Below are positions 42,432-50,727 of a stretch of 64,000 nucleotides of DNA, one piece after another. Both the position numbers and the translations under genes were made by a program. Position 1 is the stretch's first letter, and every line of letters begins with the position of its first letter. Source of the stretch: Halobacillus_A sp043497005 (GTDB lineage Bacteria; Bacillota; Bacilli; Bacillales; Halobacillaceae); assembly GCF_043497005.1 (NCBI RefSeq), contig NZ_JBIEKE010000001.1:1364001-1428000 (forward strand), in the 5' to 3' direction. The notes beneath the pieces were generated by a model. That model was not told the DNA's origin and did not search any database. It saw only the letters and a list, made by a program, of their open reading frames with translations.

Positions 42432-43963
42432 AACGATTTGAGGTAAAAGATGACGCAGAAGCGTACAAGCAGTCATTTGATCATTTATTCCTTCATAGCG
42501 GACAAGAAGGCATTAAAGCATTTGAAGAAATGATGGAGAACCTTACTAACGAGTTAATAGATTTTCATATGCAGCAAACTCAACCATACAGTGGAAAGTC
42601 ACCTGCTGAAATAGAAAGAGAAATGATTAGGTTAAAGCCGGCAAGTGAACAGGGAGAATCGTTTTCTTGTTATTTAAAAGAGTTAGAGGAGACTGTTTTA
42701 AAGAACAGTCTCCACGTAACTCACCATAAAGCAATTGGACATTTACACTGTCCGCCTCTTCTCCCGACTTTAGCTGCAGAGCTTATTATTGCAGCTTTTA
42801 ACCAATCAATGGACTCGTGGGATCAAAGTCCGTCGGCTAGTTTTGTAGAAGAAAAAATGATTCAGTGGCTCATTCAACAATTTAATTTAAAAAAAGAATC
42901 GAGCGGCACTTTTTCAAGTGGAGGCACCCAATCGAATTATATGGGGCTCTTATTAGCCAGAGACTATTATTGTGATAAGAAATTCGGCCATAATGTTCAG
43001 AAAAAAGGACTGCCGCCGCAATTGAATAAGCTTAAGATCTTATGCTCAGAAGAGGCTCATTTCACTGTTATAAAGTCAGCTTCCCAATTAGGGCTCGGAG
43101 AAGAGGCTGTTGTTAAAGTTAAGACAGATCAAGACCATAAGTTATGCCTTCAGGATATAGAGGAAAAATATAACCAGCTGAGAAAAAACGGGGAGTTTCC
43201 TTTTGCCTTAGTGGCTACTTGCGGCACCACAGATTTTGGGAGCATCGATCCGTTAGAAGATCTAGCTGCTTTTACAAAAGAAAACGACCTTTGGTATCAC
43301 GTCGATGCTGCATTTGGAGGAGCTCTTATTTTAAGCGGCTCACATTACGAGAAACTAAACGGAATTGAAAGAGCTGACTCCATTGCAGTAGATTTTCATA
43401 AATTATTCTATCAGCCTATAAGCTGCGGCGCATTTTTGCTAAAGGATGAAAAAAACTTCAAGTATCTCAATCATCATGCTGACTACTTAAACCCTAAAGA
43501 AGATGATGAAGAAGGGATTCCTAATCTGGTGAATAAAACAATTTCGACTTCAAGACGCTTCGATGCGTTAAAGCTCTGGACTTCTTTGAGGGTCGTAGGA
43601 ACAAACAAGTTTCGGGAAATGATTGATCACACGTTTGCCATTGCCCAGCAAACTGCTGATGTTATTGATGAAATGGATGATATAGAGGCAGGCAACCGAT
43701 ATCCAGAGCTGAATACTGTTCTTTTTCGATTTAACTCTAAAGAAGGACCGGCTGCTGATTTAGATGAAATTAATAAACAGATTCAGCAGCACCTTTTATA
43801 TAAGGGAACTGCATTCGTTGCTAAAACGAAGGTGAATAAGGAAGTCTATTTAAAATTTACGATACTTAATCCAAGAACGGATTTGTCAGATGTAAAATCT
43901 ATTTTAAGTGAAGTGTGGCAATTAGGGATGAAAGAGATTGAGAACAGGAGGGTAACTATATGA
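42428..43963 (+). CDS. ddc: L-2,4-diaminobutyrate decarboxylase (RhbB-like)
   Basis: Group II PLP decarboxylase of 511 residues, producing 1,3-diaminopropane from diaminobutyrate. Motifs: GHLHCPPLLPTLAAE, GTFSSGGTQSNYMGL, ATCGTTDFGSIDPL, WYHVDAAFGGA and the PLP lysine in SIAVDFHKLFYQP. Overlaps the genes on both sides by four bases. Order dat-ddc is the same as rhbA-rhbB of rhizobactin 1021 biosynthesis. Confidence 0.92.
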   Translation: MKRFEVKDDAEAYKQSFDHLFLHSGQEGIKAFEEMMENLTNELIDFHMQQTQPYSGKSPAEIEREMIRLKPASEQGESFSCYLKELEETVLKNSLHVTHHKAIGHLHCPPLLPTLAAELIIAAFNQSMDSWDQSPSASFVEEKMIQWLIQQFNLKKESSGTFSSGGTQSNYMGLLLARDYYCDKKFGHNVQKKGLPPQLNKLKILCSEEAHFTVIKSASQLGLGEEAVVKVKTDQDHKLCLQDIEEKYNQLRKNGEFPFALVATCGTTDFGSIDPLEDLAAFTKENDLWYHVDAAFGGALILSGSHYEKLNGIERADSIAVDFHKLFYQPISCGAFLLKDEKNFKYLNHHADYLNPKEDDEEGIPNLVNKTISTSRRFDALKLWTSLRVVGTNKFREMIDHTFAIAQQTADVIDEMDDIEAGNRYPELNTVLFRFNSKEGPAADLDEINKQIQQHLLYKGTAFVAKTKVNKEVYLKFTILNPRTDLSDVKSILSEVWQLGMKEIENRRVTI

Positions 43964-45723
43964 AAAATTACAAATTACTTGCTGAAGAGGCGACGATGCA
44001 GAGTTTTTTAAATTGTTATTTAAGAGAGACAAATAATTTTCAGTTGATGAATAATGCTTCTCAGAATAAAGAAGATTTAACTCTTGAAACAGAACTGCCA
44101 GGTCAAGAAGTAACGATTTCAGCACCTGTAAAGTATTGGTCTCTAACAGGTCGTCATACGTTTAACTTTCCACTTATATTAAAAAATAATCAATCTTCAG
44201 TAAAGCTTGATTACCTAACTTTAGTTTCTATTATCCTGAAGGAATTATCACTGGAGAATGGTAGAGAAGGTGCAGAAGACGAACTCATGCTTCGTGTGAT
44301 ATTAAGCTGTCAGAAAATCAATGAGTACTTAGAGAGGCGCGAATTTGATACGGAACAGCTTTTAGATCTGGAATTTGATTTTATCGATGCAGAACAGTCT
44401 TTGCTGCTTGGTCACCTCATGCATCCTACACCGAAAAGCAGGCAAGGGCTTACGGAAAAGGAAGACCAATTGTATTCTCCAGAATATAAAGGCAAATTCC
44501 AGCTTCATTACTTTAAAGCAAAGGAAGAAGTTATTATACAAGATTCGTCCTTAGGACGGAAAGCATCGAAAGAAGTCATTCATCAATTAATGAAAGATCC
44601 TGCAGTCGATAACGAATGGCTTCAGAAAAATATAGAAGATGGATTTTCTCTTCTTCCTGTTCATCCGCTTCAGGCAAAAGATATGCTGGACAATAAGGAA
44701 GTTAATGAACTAATGGAAAATGAGAGTTTGTTTTACTTGGGAGCCATAGGTTCTCCTTATCAACCAACTTCATCATTTCGAACGGTATATAACAAGCACT
44801 CAGATTACATGTTTAAATTTTCGCTGCCGATCAAGATCACTAATTCTCTAAGGGGAAATCTTCAAAAAGAACTCGACAGAGGCGTAGAAATTTCACGTTT
44901 GTTCAATACAGAACTTGGAACAGCATTGAGCAGTAATTTTCCCGGCTTTCACATCATTGAAGACCCTGCTTACATCAAATTAAACGTAAAAAATTCAATA
45001 GTAGCGTATGATGCTGTACTGCGGGAAAATCCTTTTAAAGATAAGAACTCGACCTCAGTTTCATTGGCAGCGGGACTTTGTCAGGAGCAGGGGTATGAAC
45101 AAAACTCAAGATTATTTTCTATCATTAATCATCTTAGTGAACGCGAAGGACGCAGTACGGAACAAGTAAGTAAAGATTGGTTTAAGAATTACTTATCCCT
45201 ATCTTTAAAACCAGTACTCTGGTTATTTGAAAATTATGGTGTAGCTCTTGAAGCGCATCAGCAAAACTCCTTAATCAGACTTTCAGAAGGTTATCCGGAA
45301 GCTTTTTATTATCGTGACAACCAGGGTTATTATTTTAGTGAAGATCAAGCTTATAAGCTTAAGGAATATTTGCCGGATCTTAATAACTCCAGTGACACGA
45401 TTTGCAAAGATGAGGTAGCGGTAGAAAGACTGAGATATTACTTTTTCTTTAACCATATTTTTGGATTGATTAATAGTTTTGGCAGCAACGGTTTAGTACG
45501 TGAAGAAGTGTTATTTGACTTACTAAGAGAGGAACTGCAGAAGCACAATAAAGCGAATCCTCTCATTCACAGCCTCTTATATGAGAAGAATCTTCCATGT
45601 AAAGCTAACTTATTAACCCGGTTTCATGATATGGATGAATTACAAGGGTCATTAGAAACGCAGTCTGTCTATACACAGGTAAGTAATCCATTAGTCAGCA
45701 GGGTTGGTACCTATGAAGCATAG
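43960..45723 (+). CDS. NIS siderophore synthetase, IucA/IucC family (RhbC-like)
   Basis: ATP-dependent NRPS-independent siderophore synthetase of 587 residues. The IucA/IucC domain is seen in LLPVHPLQAKDML, the TSSFRTVYNKHSDYMFKFSLPIKITNSLRG segment and ALEAHQQNSLIRL (nucleotide/metal-binding helix), with a ferric-iron-reductase-like C terminus. It would join citrate to a hydroxamate amine. Position three of the operon corresponds to rhbC. Overlaps the acetyltransferase gene by 11 bases. Confidence 0.9.
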   Translation: MKNYKLLAEEATMQSFLNCYLRETNNFQLMNNASQNKEDLTLETELPGQEVTISAPVKYWSLTGRHTFNFPLILKNNQSSVKLDYLTLVSIILKELSLENGREGAEDELMLRVILSCQKINEYLERREFDTEQLLDLEFDFIDAEQSLLLGHLMHPTPKSRQGLTEKEDQLYSPEYKGKFQLHYFKAKEEVIIQDSSLGRKASKEVIHQLMKDPAVDNEWLQKNIEDGFSLLPVHPLQAKDMLDNKEVNELMENESLFYLGAIGSPYQPTSSFRTVYNKHSDYMFKFSLPIKITNSLRGNLQKELDRGVEISRLFNTELGTALSSNFPGFHIIEDPAYIKLNVKNSIVAYDAVLRENPFKDKNSTSVSLAAGLCQEQGYEQNSRLFSIINHLSEREGRSTEQVSKDWFKNYLSLSLKPVLWLFENYGVALEAHQQNSLIRLSEGYPEAFYYRDNQGYYFSEDQAYKLKEYLPDLNNSSDTICKDEVAVERLRYYFFFNHIFGLINSFGSNGLVREEVLFDLLREELQKHNKANPLIHSLLYEKNLPCKANLLTRFHDMDELQGSLETQSVYTQVSNPLVSRVGTYEA

Positions 45724-46285
45724 TGTTATAGATAGAGCATTGAATATTGAAATTGCTTTTAGAGATTTTGACATGGAAAATGATTTTTCTCGAATCTATA
45801 AATGGATGCACCAGCCTTATGTTATTCCATTTTGGCAGTTAAACTTACCAAAGGAAAAATTGCGGAACCATATGAGGGCGGCCATAGAGGATACTCATCA
45901 GTCTCTTTATATTGGTTCAATTGATGGTCAACCCATGAGTTATTGGGAAGCTTATTGGGTGCAGGGCGATGTCGTGGAAAAATATTATGAAGCAGAGCCT
46001 TATGATCAAGGAATCCATTTGTTAATAGGAGAAAAAGAGTATTTAGGGAAAGGATGGTCTTTGCCGCTGCTTCGTGAGATGGTTGATTTTCAATTTAAAT
46101 GGAAGACAACGCAAAAAGTAATCGCAGAACCTGACCATAAAAATGAAAAAATGATTCATGTATTTGAAAAATGCGGCTTTAAGAAAATAAAAAAAATAGA
46201 ACTGCCCGATAAGACGGGATTACTCATGTTCTGTGATCGAGAAGATTTTGAAAAGAGGTGGAAGTATGACACAACATATCTATGA
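45713..46285 (+). CDS. Siderophore acetyltransferase (RhbD/IucB-like)
   Basis: GNAT-type N-acetyltransferase of 190 residues: ISKWMHQPYVIPFWQ-like entry (IYKWMHQPYVIPFW), YWEAYWV, then DQGIHLLIGEKEYLGKGW and VFEKCGFKKIKKIELP, characteristic of IucB/RhbD enzymes that acetylate an N-hydroxylated amine. ATG 45713 is chosen because AGGG (45700-45703) is nine bases upstream. Overlaps both neighbours, consistent with coupled translation. Confidence 0.9.
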   Translation: MKHSVIDRALNIEIAFRDFDMENDFSRIYKWMHQPYVIPFWQLNLPKEKLRNHMRAAIEDTHQSLYIGSIDGQPMSYWEAYWVQGDVVEKYYEAEPYDQGIHLLIGEKEYLGKGWSLPLLREMVDFQFKWKTTQKVIAEPDHKNEKMIHVFEKCGFKKIKKIELPDKTGLLMFCDREDFEKRWKYDTTYL

Positions 46286-47591
46286 TGTTATCGGGGTAGG
46301 TTTAGGACCATTTAACCTGGGGCTGGCAGCATTAACGGAAGAAACTGATGAAATTGACGCTGTCTTTTTCGAAAAACAGGAGGAGTTTAATTGGCACCCA
46401 GGTATGATGATCCATGGCACTACTCTGCAGGTCCCTTTCTTTGCTGATCTCGTCAGCCTGGCCGATGTGAAAAGTGATTACAGCTTTCTCAACTATTTGC
46501 AACAGAACGGACGGCTGTACCACTTTTATTTCTTAGAGAAATTTCATATTTCAAGAAAGGAATACAATGATTACTGCCGCTGGGTTTCTGAACAGCTAAG
46601 CACTTGTCAATTCGGGATGGAAGTTACTAGTGTACGCCCCATAGTAAGCTGCGGGAAGCAAATTTACGAAGTCATCGTGAGTCATTTTTCCCGGAGAGAA
46701 GAGGTTTATTATACAGAAAATATTGCAATGGGAATTGGGTCAGTGGCATCAATCCCCCATCACTTAAAAGGGCTTGGTGATACAGTCTTTCATTCTTCGG
46801 AGTATATGTATAAAAAAGATATAGTAGAGCAGGCACAGTCAATTACAGTCGTCGGTTCTGGTCAAAGTTCGGCAGAAATCATTCTTGATTTAATCAATCA
46901 GCGAGGTACGTCAGCGGACATTCATTGGTACACACGATCCCATGGATTTTTTCCAATGGAATACTCCAAGCTAGGGTTAGAGCATTTTTCACCAGACTAT
47001 ACGAACTTTTTTTACAAACTTACTCAAGAAAAGAAGGATAAGCTGCTAAGGAAACAAGATTTGCTTTATAAAGGGATTAGTGCTGAAACTATTGGAGATA
47101 TTTATGATGCATTGTACGAAGGTACTGTTGGAGACCCAGAGATGAATGTCCATCTTCAAGCGATGTCCGAAATTAAGGCGATTGAATCAGCAGGAGAATC
47201 ATGGATAATTAGCGGACAACAACTCGTTAGTGAAGAGGAATTTGAGCGGCAAAGTGAAATTGTCATTCTGGGCACTGGGTATGAACCGGCTGTTCCACAC
47301 TTTCTGTCACCGCTCAGCCATGAGCTTTACTGGGATGAAAAAGGAAGATATGAAGTAGATGAAAACTATGCATTGAAGAGCGATTTAACTCCTTCTATTT
47401 ATGTGCAGAATGGAGAAATGCACACTCACGGAGTAGGTGCTCCTGATCTTGGGCTAGGGGCTTACCGAAATAGTGTAATTATAAACAGCATAGCAGGCAA
47501 AGAGATTTACCCTATGCAGGAAGACTATGTTTTTCAAACTTTTGGAGTAGAAAAAATGAATAGAAAGAAGGGGACTCATGTTATACGCTGA
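46266..47591 (+). CDS. Amine N-hydroxylase, lysine/ornithine monooxygenase family (RhbE-like)
   Basis: FAD- and NADPH-dependent N-monooxygenase of 441 residues. FAD motif GVGLGPFNLGLA, substrate region FNWHPGMMIHGTTLQVPFFADLV, NADPH motif VVGSGQSSAEI and the C-terminal VILGTGYE. It would hydroxylate 1,3-diaminopropane to start the hydroxamate group. AAGAGGTGG precedes ATG 46266. Position five matches rhbE. Confidence 0.92.
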   Translation: MTQHIYDVIGVGLGPFNLGLAALTEETDEIDAVFFEKQEEFNWHPGMMIHGTTLQVPFFADLVSLADVKSDYSFLNYLQQNGRLYHFYFLEKFHISRKEYNDYCRWVSEQLSTCQFGMEVTSVRPIVSCGKQIYEVIVSHFSRREEVYYTENIAMGIGSVASIPHHLKGLGDTVFHSSEYMYKKDIVEQAQSITVVGSGQSSAEIILDLINQRGTSADIHWYTRSHGFFPMEYSKLGLEHFSPDYTNFFYKLTQEKKDKLLRKQDLLYKGISAETIGDIYDALYEGTVGDPEMNVHLQAMSEIKAIESAGESWIISGQQLVSEEEFERQSEIVILGTGYEPAVPHFLSPLSHELYWDEKGRYEVDENYALKSDLTPSIYVQNGEMHTHGVGAPDLGLGAYRNSVIINSIAGKEIYPMQEDYVFQTFGVEKMNRKKGTHVIR

Positions 47592-49374
47592 ACAAATTAA
47601 TTCCGTCCTTCATCATAATGATTGGATGAAAGTTAATCAGAAGCTGCTGGCTAAAATGATAGCAGAATACATGTATGAGGATATGATTAAGCCTCAATTA
47701 ATAAAAGAAGGAGAATGGGCAGATTATCAATTAACCATTCATGAAGAAAAATATTATACCTTTCAAGCGAAGACTAGATATTTTAATAGCTATCAGGTGG
47801 TGGAAAGTTCCATCGAGGTTGTAGAAGGAGAAGAATATCGAAAAGCAACAAGTGCAATAGAATTTCTATTAGATATTCAGCCTCTTATCGGGATGTCATC
47901 AGAAACTGCAGGTCATTTAGTAAAAGAACTAAATCATACGCTGCTTGCTGATTCACATTTATTACAAGGAGCCTCTACTCCTTCTGACCAGTTAATTAAA
48001 GAGGATTATTCAAATCTTGAAGGGGAGATGTCAGGTCACCCTTGGATTACTTACAATAAGGGGCGGATTGGATTTGGATACGATGACTATTTGAACTATG
48101 CTCCAGAACGGCAGAAGGAGGTTCAACTACTTTGGATTGCAGTTCATAAAGAGCGGGCATCCTTTCAATCTGTGCAGGGTCTTTCTTACAACCATTTAAT
48201 AGAGAATGAACTAAGTAAGAATGAACGAGAAAGACTTTACGCTCAATTAGAAGATTACAAAGCATCAAAAGAGAACTATTATATTATGCCGATTCATGAG
48301 TGGCAGTGGAAAAATGTTATTATACAACAGTTCTCTGAGGATCTGGCTCATCAATTGATTATTCCTCTAGATAAGGGAGAGGACCATTATCTTCCTCAGC
48401 AATCAATTAGGACATTTGTTAACACAGACCACCCCTTTAAGAAACATGTGAAAGTACCAATGGGGATTTTAAATACACTTGTGTATAGAGGGTTGCCGGC
48501 TGAGCGTACTTTAATTGCACCTCAGATCACCGAATTTATTAAAGGAATTTATGAAAAAGATTTATTTTTAAAAGAGAAGTGCCGGGTTATTTTACCGGGA
48601 GAAGTTGCCAGTATAAATGTCTCGCATAAATATTATGAACAACTGAAGAATGCTCCTTATCAATATCTCGAGATGCTAGGTGTAATATGGAGAGAGAGTA
48701 TTTACAGCTATCTTGAGGATGGGGAACAAGCCATTACATTAGCGGCATTGCTGCATGAAGATCAAGAAGGCAAGCCTTATGTGCAGAGTTTAATGGAAGC
48801 ATCCGGCTTATCTCCTGAAAAATGGGTGGAAAAATTATTCGAAGTTCTAATGGAACCGCTGCTGCATTTTATCTATCAATATGGAACTGTATTTTCGCCT
48901 CATGGGCAGAATACAATTATTGTCTTAAAAAACCATCAGCCCCACCGACTCGCTGTAAAGGACTTCGTTGATGATGTAAACATAAGCGACCAGCCTTTTG
49001 ATGAATTAAAAGATTTACCGGATGGAATAAAAGAAGTCCTTCGTAGTGAGCCGCCTGAAGGATTAACACAGTTTATCTTTACTGGTTTGTTTATTTGCCA
49101 CTTGCGCTATTTAGCCAGTATTTTAGATGATCATCAATTAATGGGGGAGGGCGATCTATGGAAATCTCTGGCTGCATCCATCCACAATTATCAAAGTAAA
49201 TTCCCTCACTTGAATGATCGATTCGAGATTTTCGACTTTTTCAAAGAGAAGTTTACAAAGCTATGTCTGAATCGAAACCGCATGGTAGATTATGGATATG
49301 GGGATGGAGATGATCGTCCTCATGCTTCTGAATTTGGTAAAGTAAACAATGCTCTTGCCCTGTGGAAAAGATGA
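47578..49374 (+). CDS. NIS siderophore synthetase, IucA/IucC family (RhbF-like)
   Basis: Second IucA/IucC synthetase, 598 residues, divergent from the first. Visible: GHPWITYNKGRIGFGYDDYL, PIHEWQWKN, QSIRTFVNTDHPFKKHVKVPMGILNT and FSPHGQNTIIVLKNHQP with FVDDVNI. It would attach the second amine to the citrate intermediate. Last gene of the operon, ending at a terminator. No acyl-transfer gene like rhbG follows, favouring plain schizokinen over a lipidated product. Confidence 0.92.
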   Translation: MLYAEQINSVLHHNDWMKVNQKLLAKMIAEYMYEDMIKPQLIKEGEWADYQLTIHEEKYYTFQAKTRYFNSYQVVESSIEVVEGEEYRKATSAIEFLLDIQPLIGMSSETAGHLVKELNHTLLADSHLLQGASTPSDQLIKEDYSNLEGEMSGHPWITYNKGRIGFGYDDYLNYAPERQKEVQLLWIAVHKERASFQSVQGLSYNHLIENELSKNERERLYAQLEDYKASKENYYIMPIHEWQWKNVIIQQFSEDLAHQLIIPLDKGEDHYLPQQSIRTFVNTDHPFKKHVKVPMGILNTLVYRGLPAERTLIAPQITEFIKGIYEKDLFLKEKCRVILPGEVASINVSHKYYEQLKNAPYQYLEMLGVIWRESIYSYLEDGEQAITLAALLHEDQEGKPYVQSLMEASGLSPEKWVEKLFEVLMEPLLHFIYQYGTVFSPHGQNTIIVLKNHQPHRLAVKDFVDDVNISDQPFDELKDLPDGIKEVLRSEPPEGLTQFIFTGLFICHLRYLASILDDHQLMGEGDLWKSLAASIHNYQSKFPHLNDRFEIFDFFKEKFTKLCLNRNRMVDYGYGDGDDRPHASEFGKVNNALALWKR

Positions 49375-49400
49375 AGTCCTTGCTCCGGCAAGGGCTTTTT
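49375..49400 (+). terminator. Terminator of the siderophore operon
   Basis: AGTCCTTGC (49375-49383) with GCAAGGGCT (49388-49396), one T-G pair, loop TCCG, then T residues. Confidence 0.88.
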
Positions 49401-49444
49401 CACTTTTTTATGTGATAAAATACTGGGGTAAGGGAGGCGCTCGT

Positions 49445-50017
49445 ATGAAAATTGGATTGATCAGGCACGGAAGCACTGCATGGAATAAGGCTGGGAGGGC
49501 ACAAGGGCATTCAGACATCCCCCTGGATATGCAAGGCCATGCTGACGCCCTGGCATTAGGGAAAAAGTTAAACAAAAATGAATGGGCTTGTATATACAGT
49601 AGTGATTTGATGAGAGCTCATGAAACTTCAAAAAGAATCATTGAGGGAGGATTAAGGGCTGAGTTAATTACCGACAAGCGTTTACGAGAGGTTGGAGGAG
49701 GGCGAATAGAAGGAACGACGGAAGAAGAACGCATCGCTAAATGGGGTGAAGAATGGTGGAAGTTAGCACTAGGTATTGAAACAAAAGAAACCGCGCTCAA
49801 GCGTGGCTTGGATTTTCTAACAGATGTAACCAATAAACATGAAAATGAAAGTATACTTATTGTCAGTCATGGTTCTTTATTAAAACACTTAATGGGTGAA
49901 CTGCTGGGTAAACAAATGGAGCAGTCTTTAGACAATACGTCACTATCTATTCTGGAACTTATAGATGAACGGTGGGAATGGAAAGTTTTAAACGATTTAA
50001 GTCATCTACATAGTTAA
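49445..50017 (+). CDS. Histidine phosphatase family protein
   Basis: Branch-1 histidine phosphatase of 190 residues. The catalytic RHG motif is in GLIRHGSTAWN, followed by GRAQGHSDIPLD, SSDLMRAHETSKRI, the catalytic Glu in REVGGGRIEG and the second histidine in VSHGSLLKHL. Members include cobalamin phosphatases and broad phosphatases such as PhoE; substrate is not evident. GGGAGG precedes ATG 49445. Confidence 0.88.
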   Translation: MKIGLIRHGSTAWNKAGRAQGHSDIPLDMQGHADALALGKKLNKNEWACIYSSDLMRAHETSKRIIEGGLRAELITDKRLREVGGGRIEGTTEEERIAKWGEEWWKLALGIETKETALKRGLDFLTDVTNKHENESILIVSHGSLLKHLMGELLGKQMEQSLDNTSLSILELIDERWEWKVLNDLSHLHS

Positions 50018-50318
50018 TATGCAAGTTGGTTCAGGCAGGTATTCAAACATGAGAAATTGCCGCACACTTGTTTTAGCTAATATAGCTGCAGATTTCAGCG
50101 AGAAAGACTACATTTTGTACTTACGTTTAATTTAACAAATAAATCTCTATTTACATAAGGTTGAAATAGCTCGCCAGCATGAGGCGAGTTTTTTTGTGCA
50201 AATTAGTTTAACGGATGTTCATTTTTTATATTACTCTCCTCCTTATAAAAAATTGGGGCTCAAATGACTTTCACTAAAGGATTCCAGATAAAAAATTCTA
50301 AAAATTTAAAAATAAGGG
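50018..50318. other. Gene-free stretch with one terminator
   Basis: No supported gene. A 38-codon frame from 50021 lacks a ribosome site. CTCGCC (50170-50175) pairs with GGCGAG (50183-50188) and is followed by seven T residues, a terminator well downstream of the phosphatase gene. Confidence 0.7.
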
Positions 50319-50391
50319 TTGCAAAAATAAAATTCTCAGCGTACACTGTTTTATAACAGTTAATAAATTATTAAATCTGTTATATAAAAAG
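50319..50391 (+). promoter_or_regulatory. Promoter of the zinc-ribbon gene with palindromic operator
   Basis: TTGCAA (50319-50324), 17-base spacer, TACACT (50342-50347). The palindrome ACTGTT-TTAT-AACAGT (50345-50360) overlaps the -10 and start point. A related half-site TCTGTT-ATAT follows at 50376. Both arms recur downstream of the gene. Confidence 0.6.
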
Positions 50392-50403
50392 GAGGAGTTA
50401 TTA

Positions 50404-50529
50404 ATGAAAACAACTCAAACTAGAAGAAATGTAGGAGTGCCTTGCCCCCAATGTGGTACTGAAGTAGAAGGTGGGAATTATACGTATTTGATGGAATGTA
50501 ACCACTGTCTTTCTAAAAAGGATGAATAA
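50404..50529 (+). CDS. 41-residue zinc-ribbon miniprotein
   Basis: A very short gene with a strong GGAGGAG ribosome site and an ATG at 50404. The 41 residues contain VPCPQCGTEVEGG and MECNHCLSK: two CxxC pairs 18-19 residues apart, a minimal zinc ribbon. It is similar in build to LysW-type carrier proteins but lacks their acidic EDWGE-like tail, so a carrier role is not supported; a regulatory or structural zinc protein is as likely. It is flanked on both sides by ACTGTT/AACAGT operator-like sites. Confidence 0.75.
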   Translation: MKTTQTRRNVGVPCPQCGTEVEGGNYTYLMECNHCLSKKDE

Positions 50530-50541
50530 TTTTTTACCTCT

Positions 50542-50587
50542 ACTGTTATATAACATAAACTAATTAATTGGATTAACATATAACAGT
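50542..50587 (+). promoter_or_regulatory. Second pair of ACTGTT/AACAGT sites, between zinc-ribbon gene and aceA
   Basis: ACTGTT-ATAT-AACATA (50542-50557) and ATTAAC-ATAT-AACAGT (50572-50587) repeat the 6-4-6 layout of the palindrome at 50345, each keeping one perfect half-site. They could be operators for aceA or parts of one array around the small gene. Confidence 0.5.
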
Positions 50588-50655
50588 TAGAAGGTGAGCA
50601 TTAGTAGGATAACAGAGCTAGTAGAAAGGAAGGTACCATTAAGTGAGACTTTAAC

Positions 50656-50688
50656 TGAAGATGCTCTAAGCGTATCAGAGCATCTTCA
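50656..50688 (+). other. Leader hairpin upstream of isocitrate lyase
   Basis: TGAAGATGCTCT (50656-50667) pairs perfectly with AGAGCATCTTCA (50677-50688), loop AAGCGTATC. No T run follows. It lies about 30 bases before the aceA ribosome site, so it may be a transcript end without U tract or a leader stability element. Confidence 0.65.
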
Positions 50689-50727
50689 TAATTAAAGCTT
50701 ACCTATATAATTTAAGGAGGAATAATA

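Noticed and set aside
50021..50137. 38-codon frame after the histidine phosphatase gene
   Set aside because: No ribosome site and no recognisable composition; a terminator follows only later.
50404..50529. LysW-type amino-group carrier protein
   Set aside because: The two CxxC pairs fit, but the acidic C-terminal tail needed for the carrier function is missing and no lysine or arginine biosynthesis genes are adjacent.
50706..50711. TATAAT just before the aceA ribosome site as a promoter
   Set aside because: The start point would fall in the ribosome site itself, leaving no leader; it is probably a chance match.
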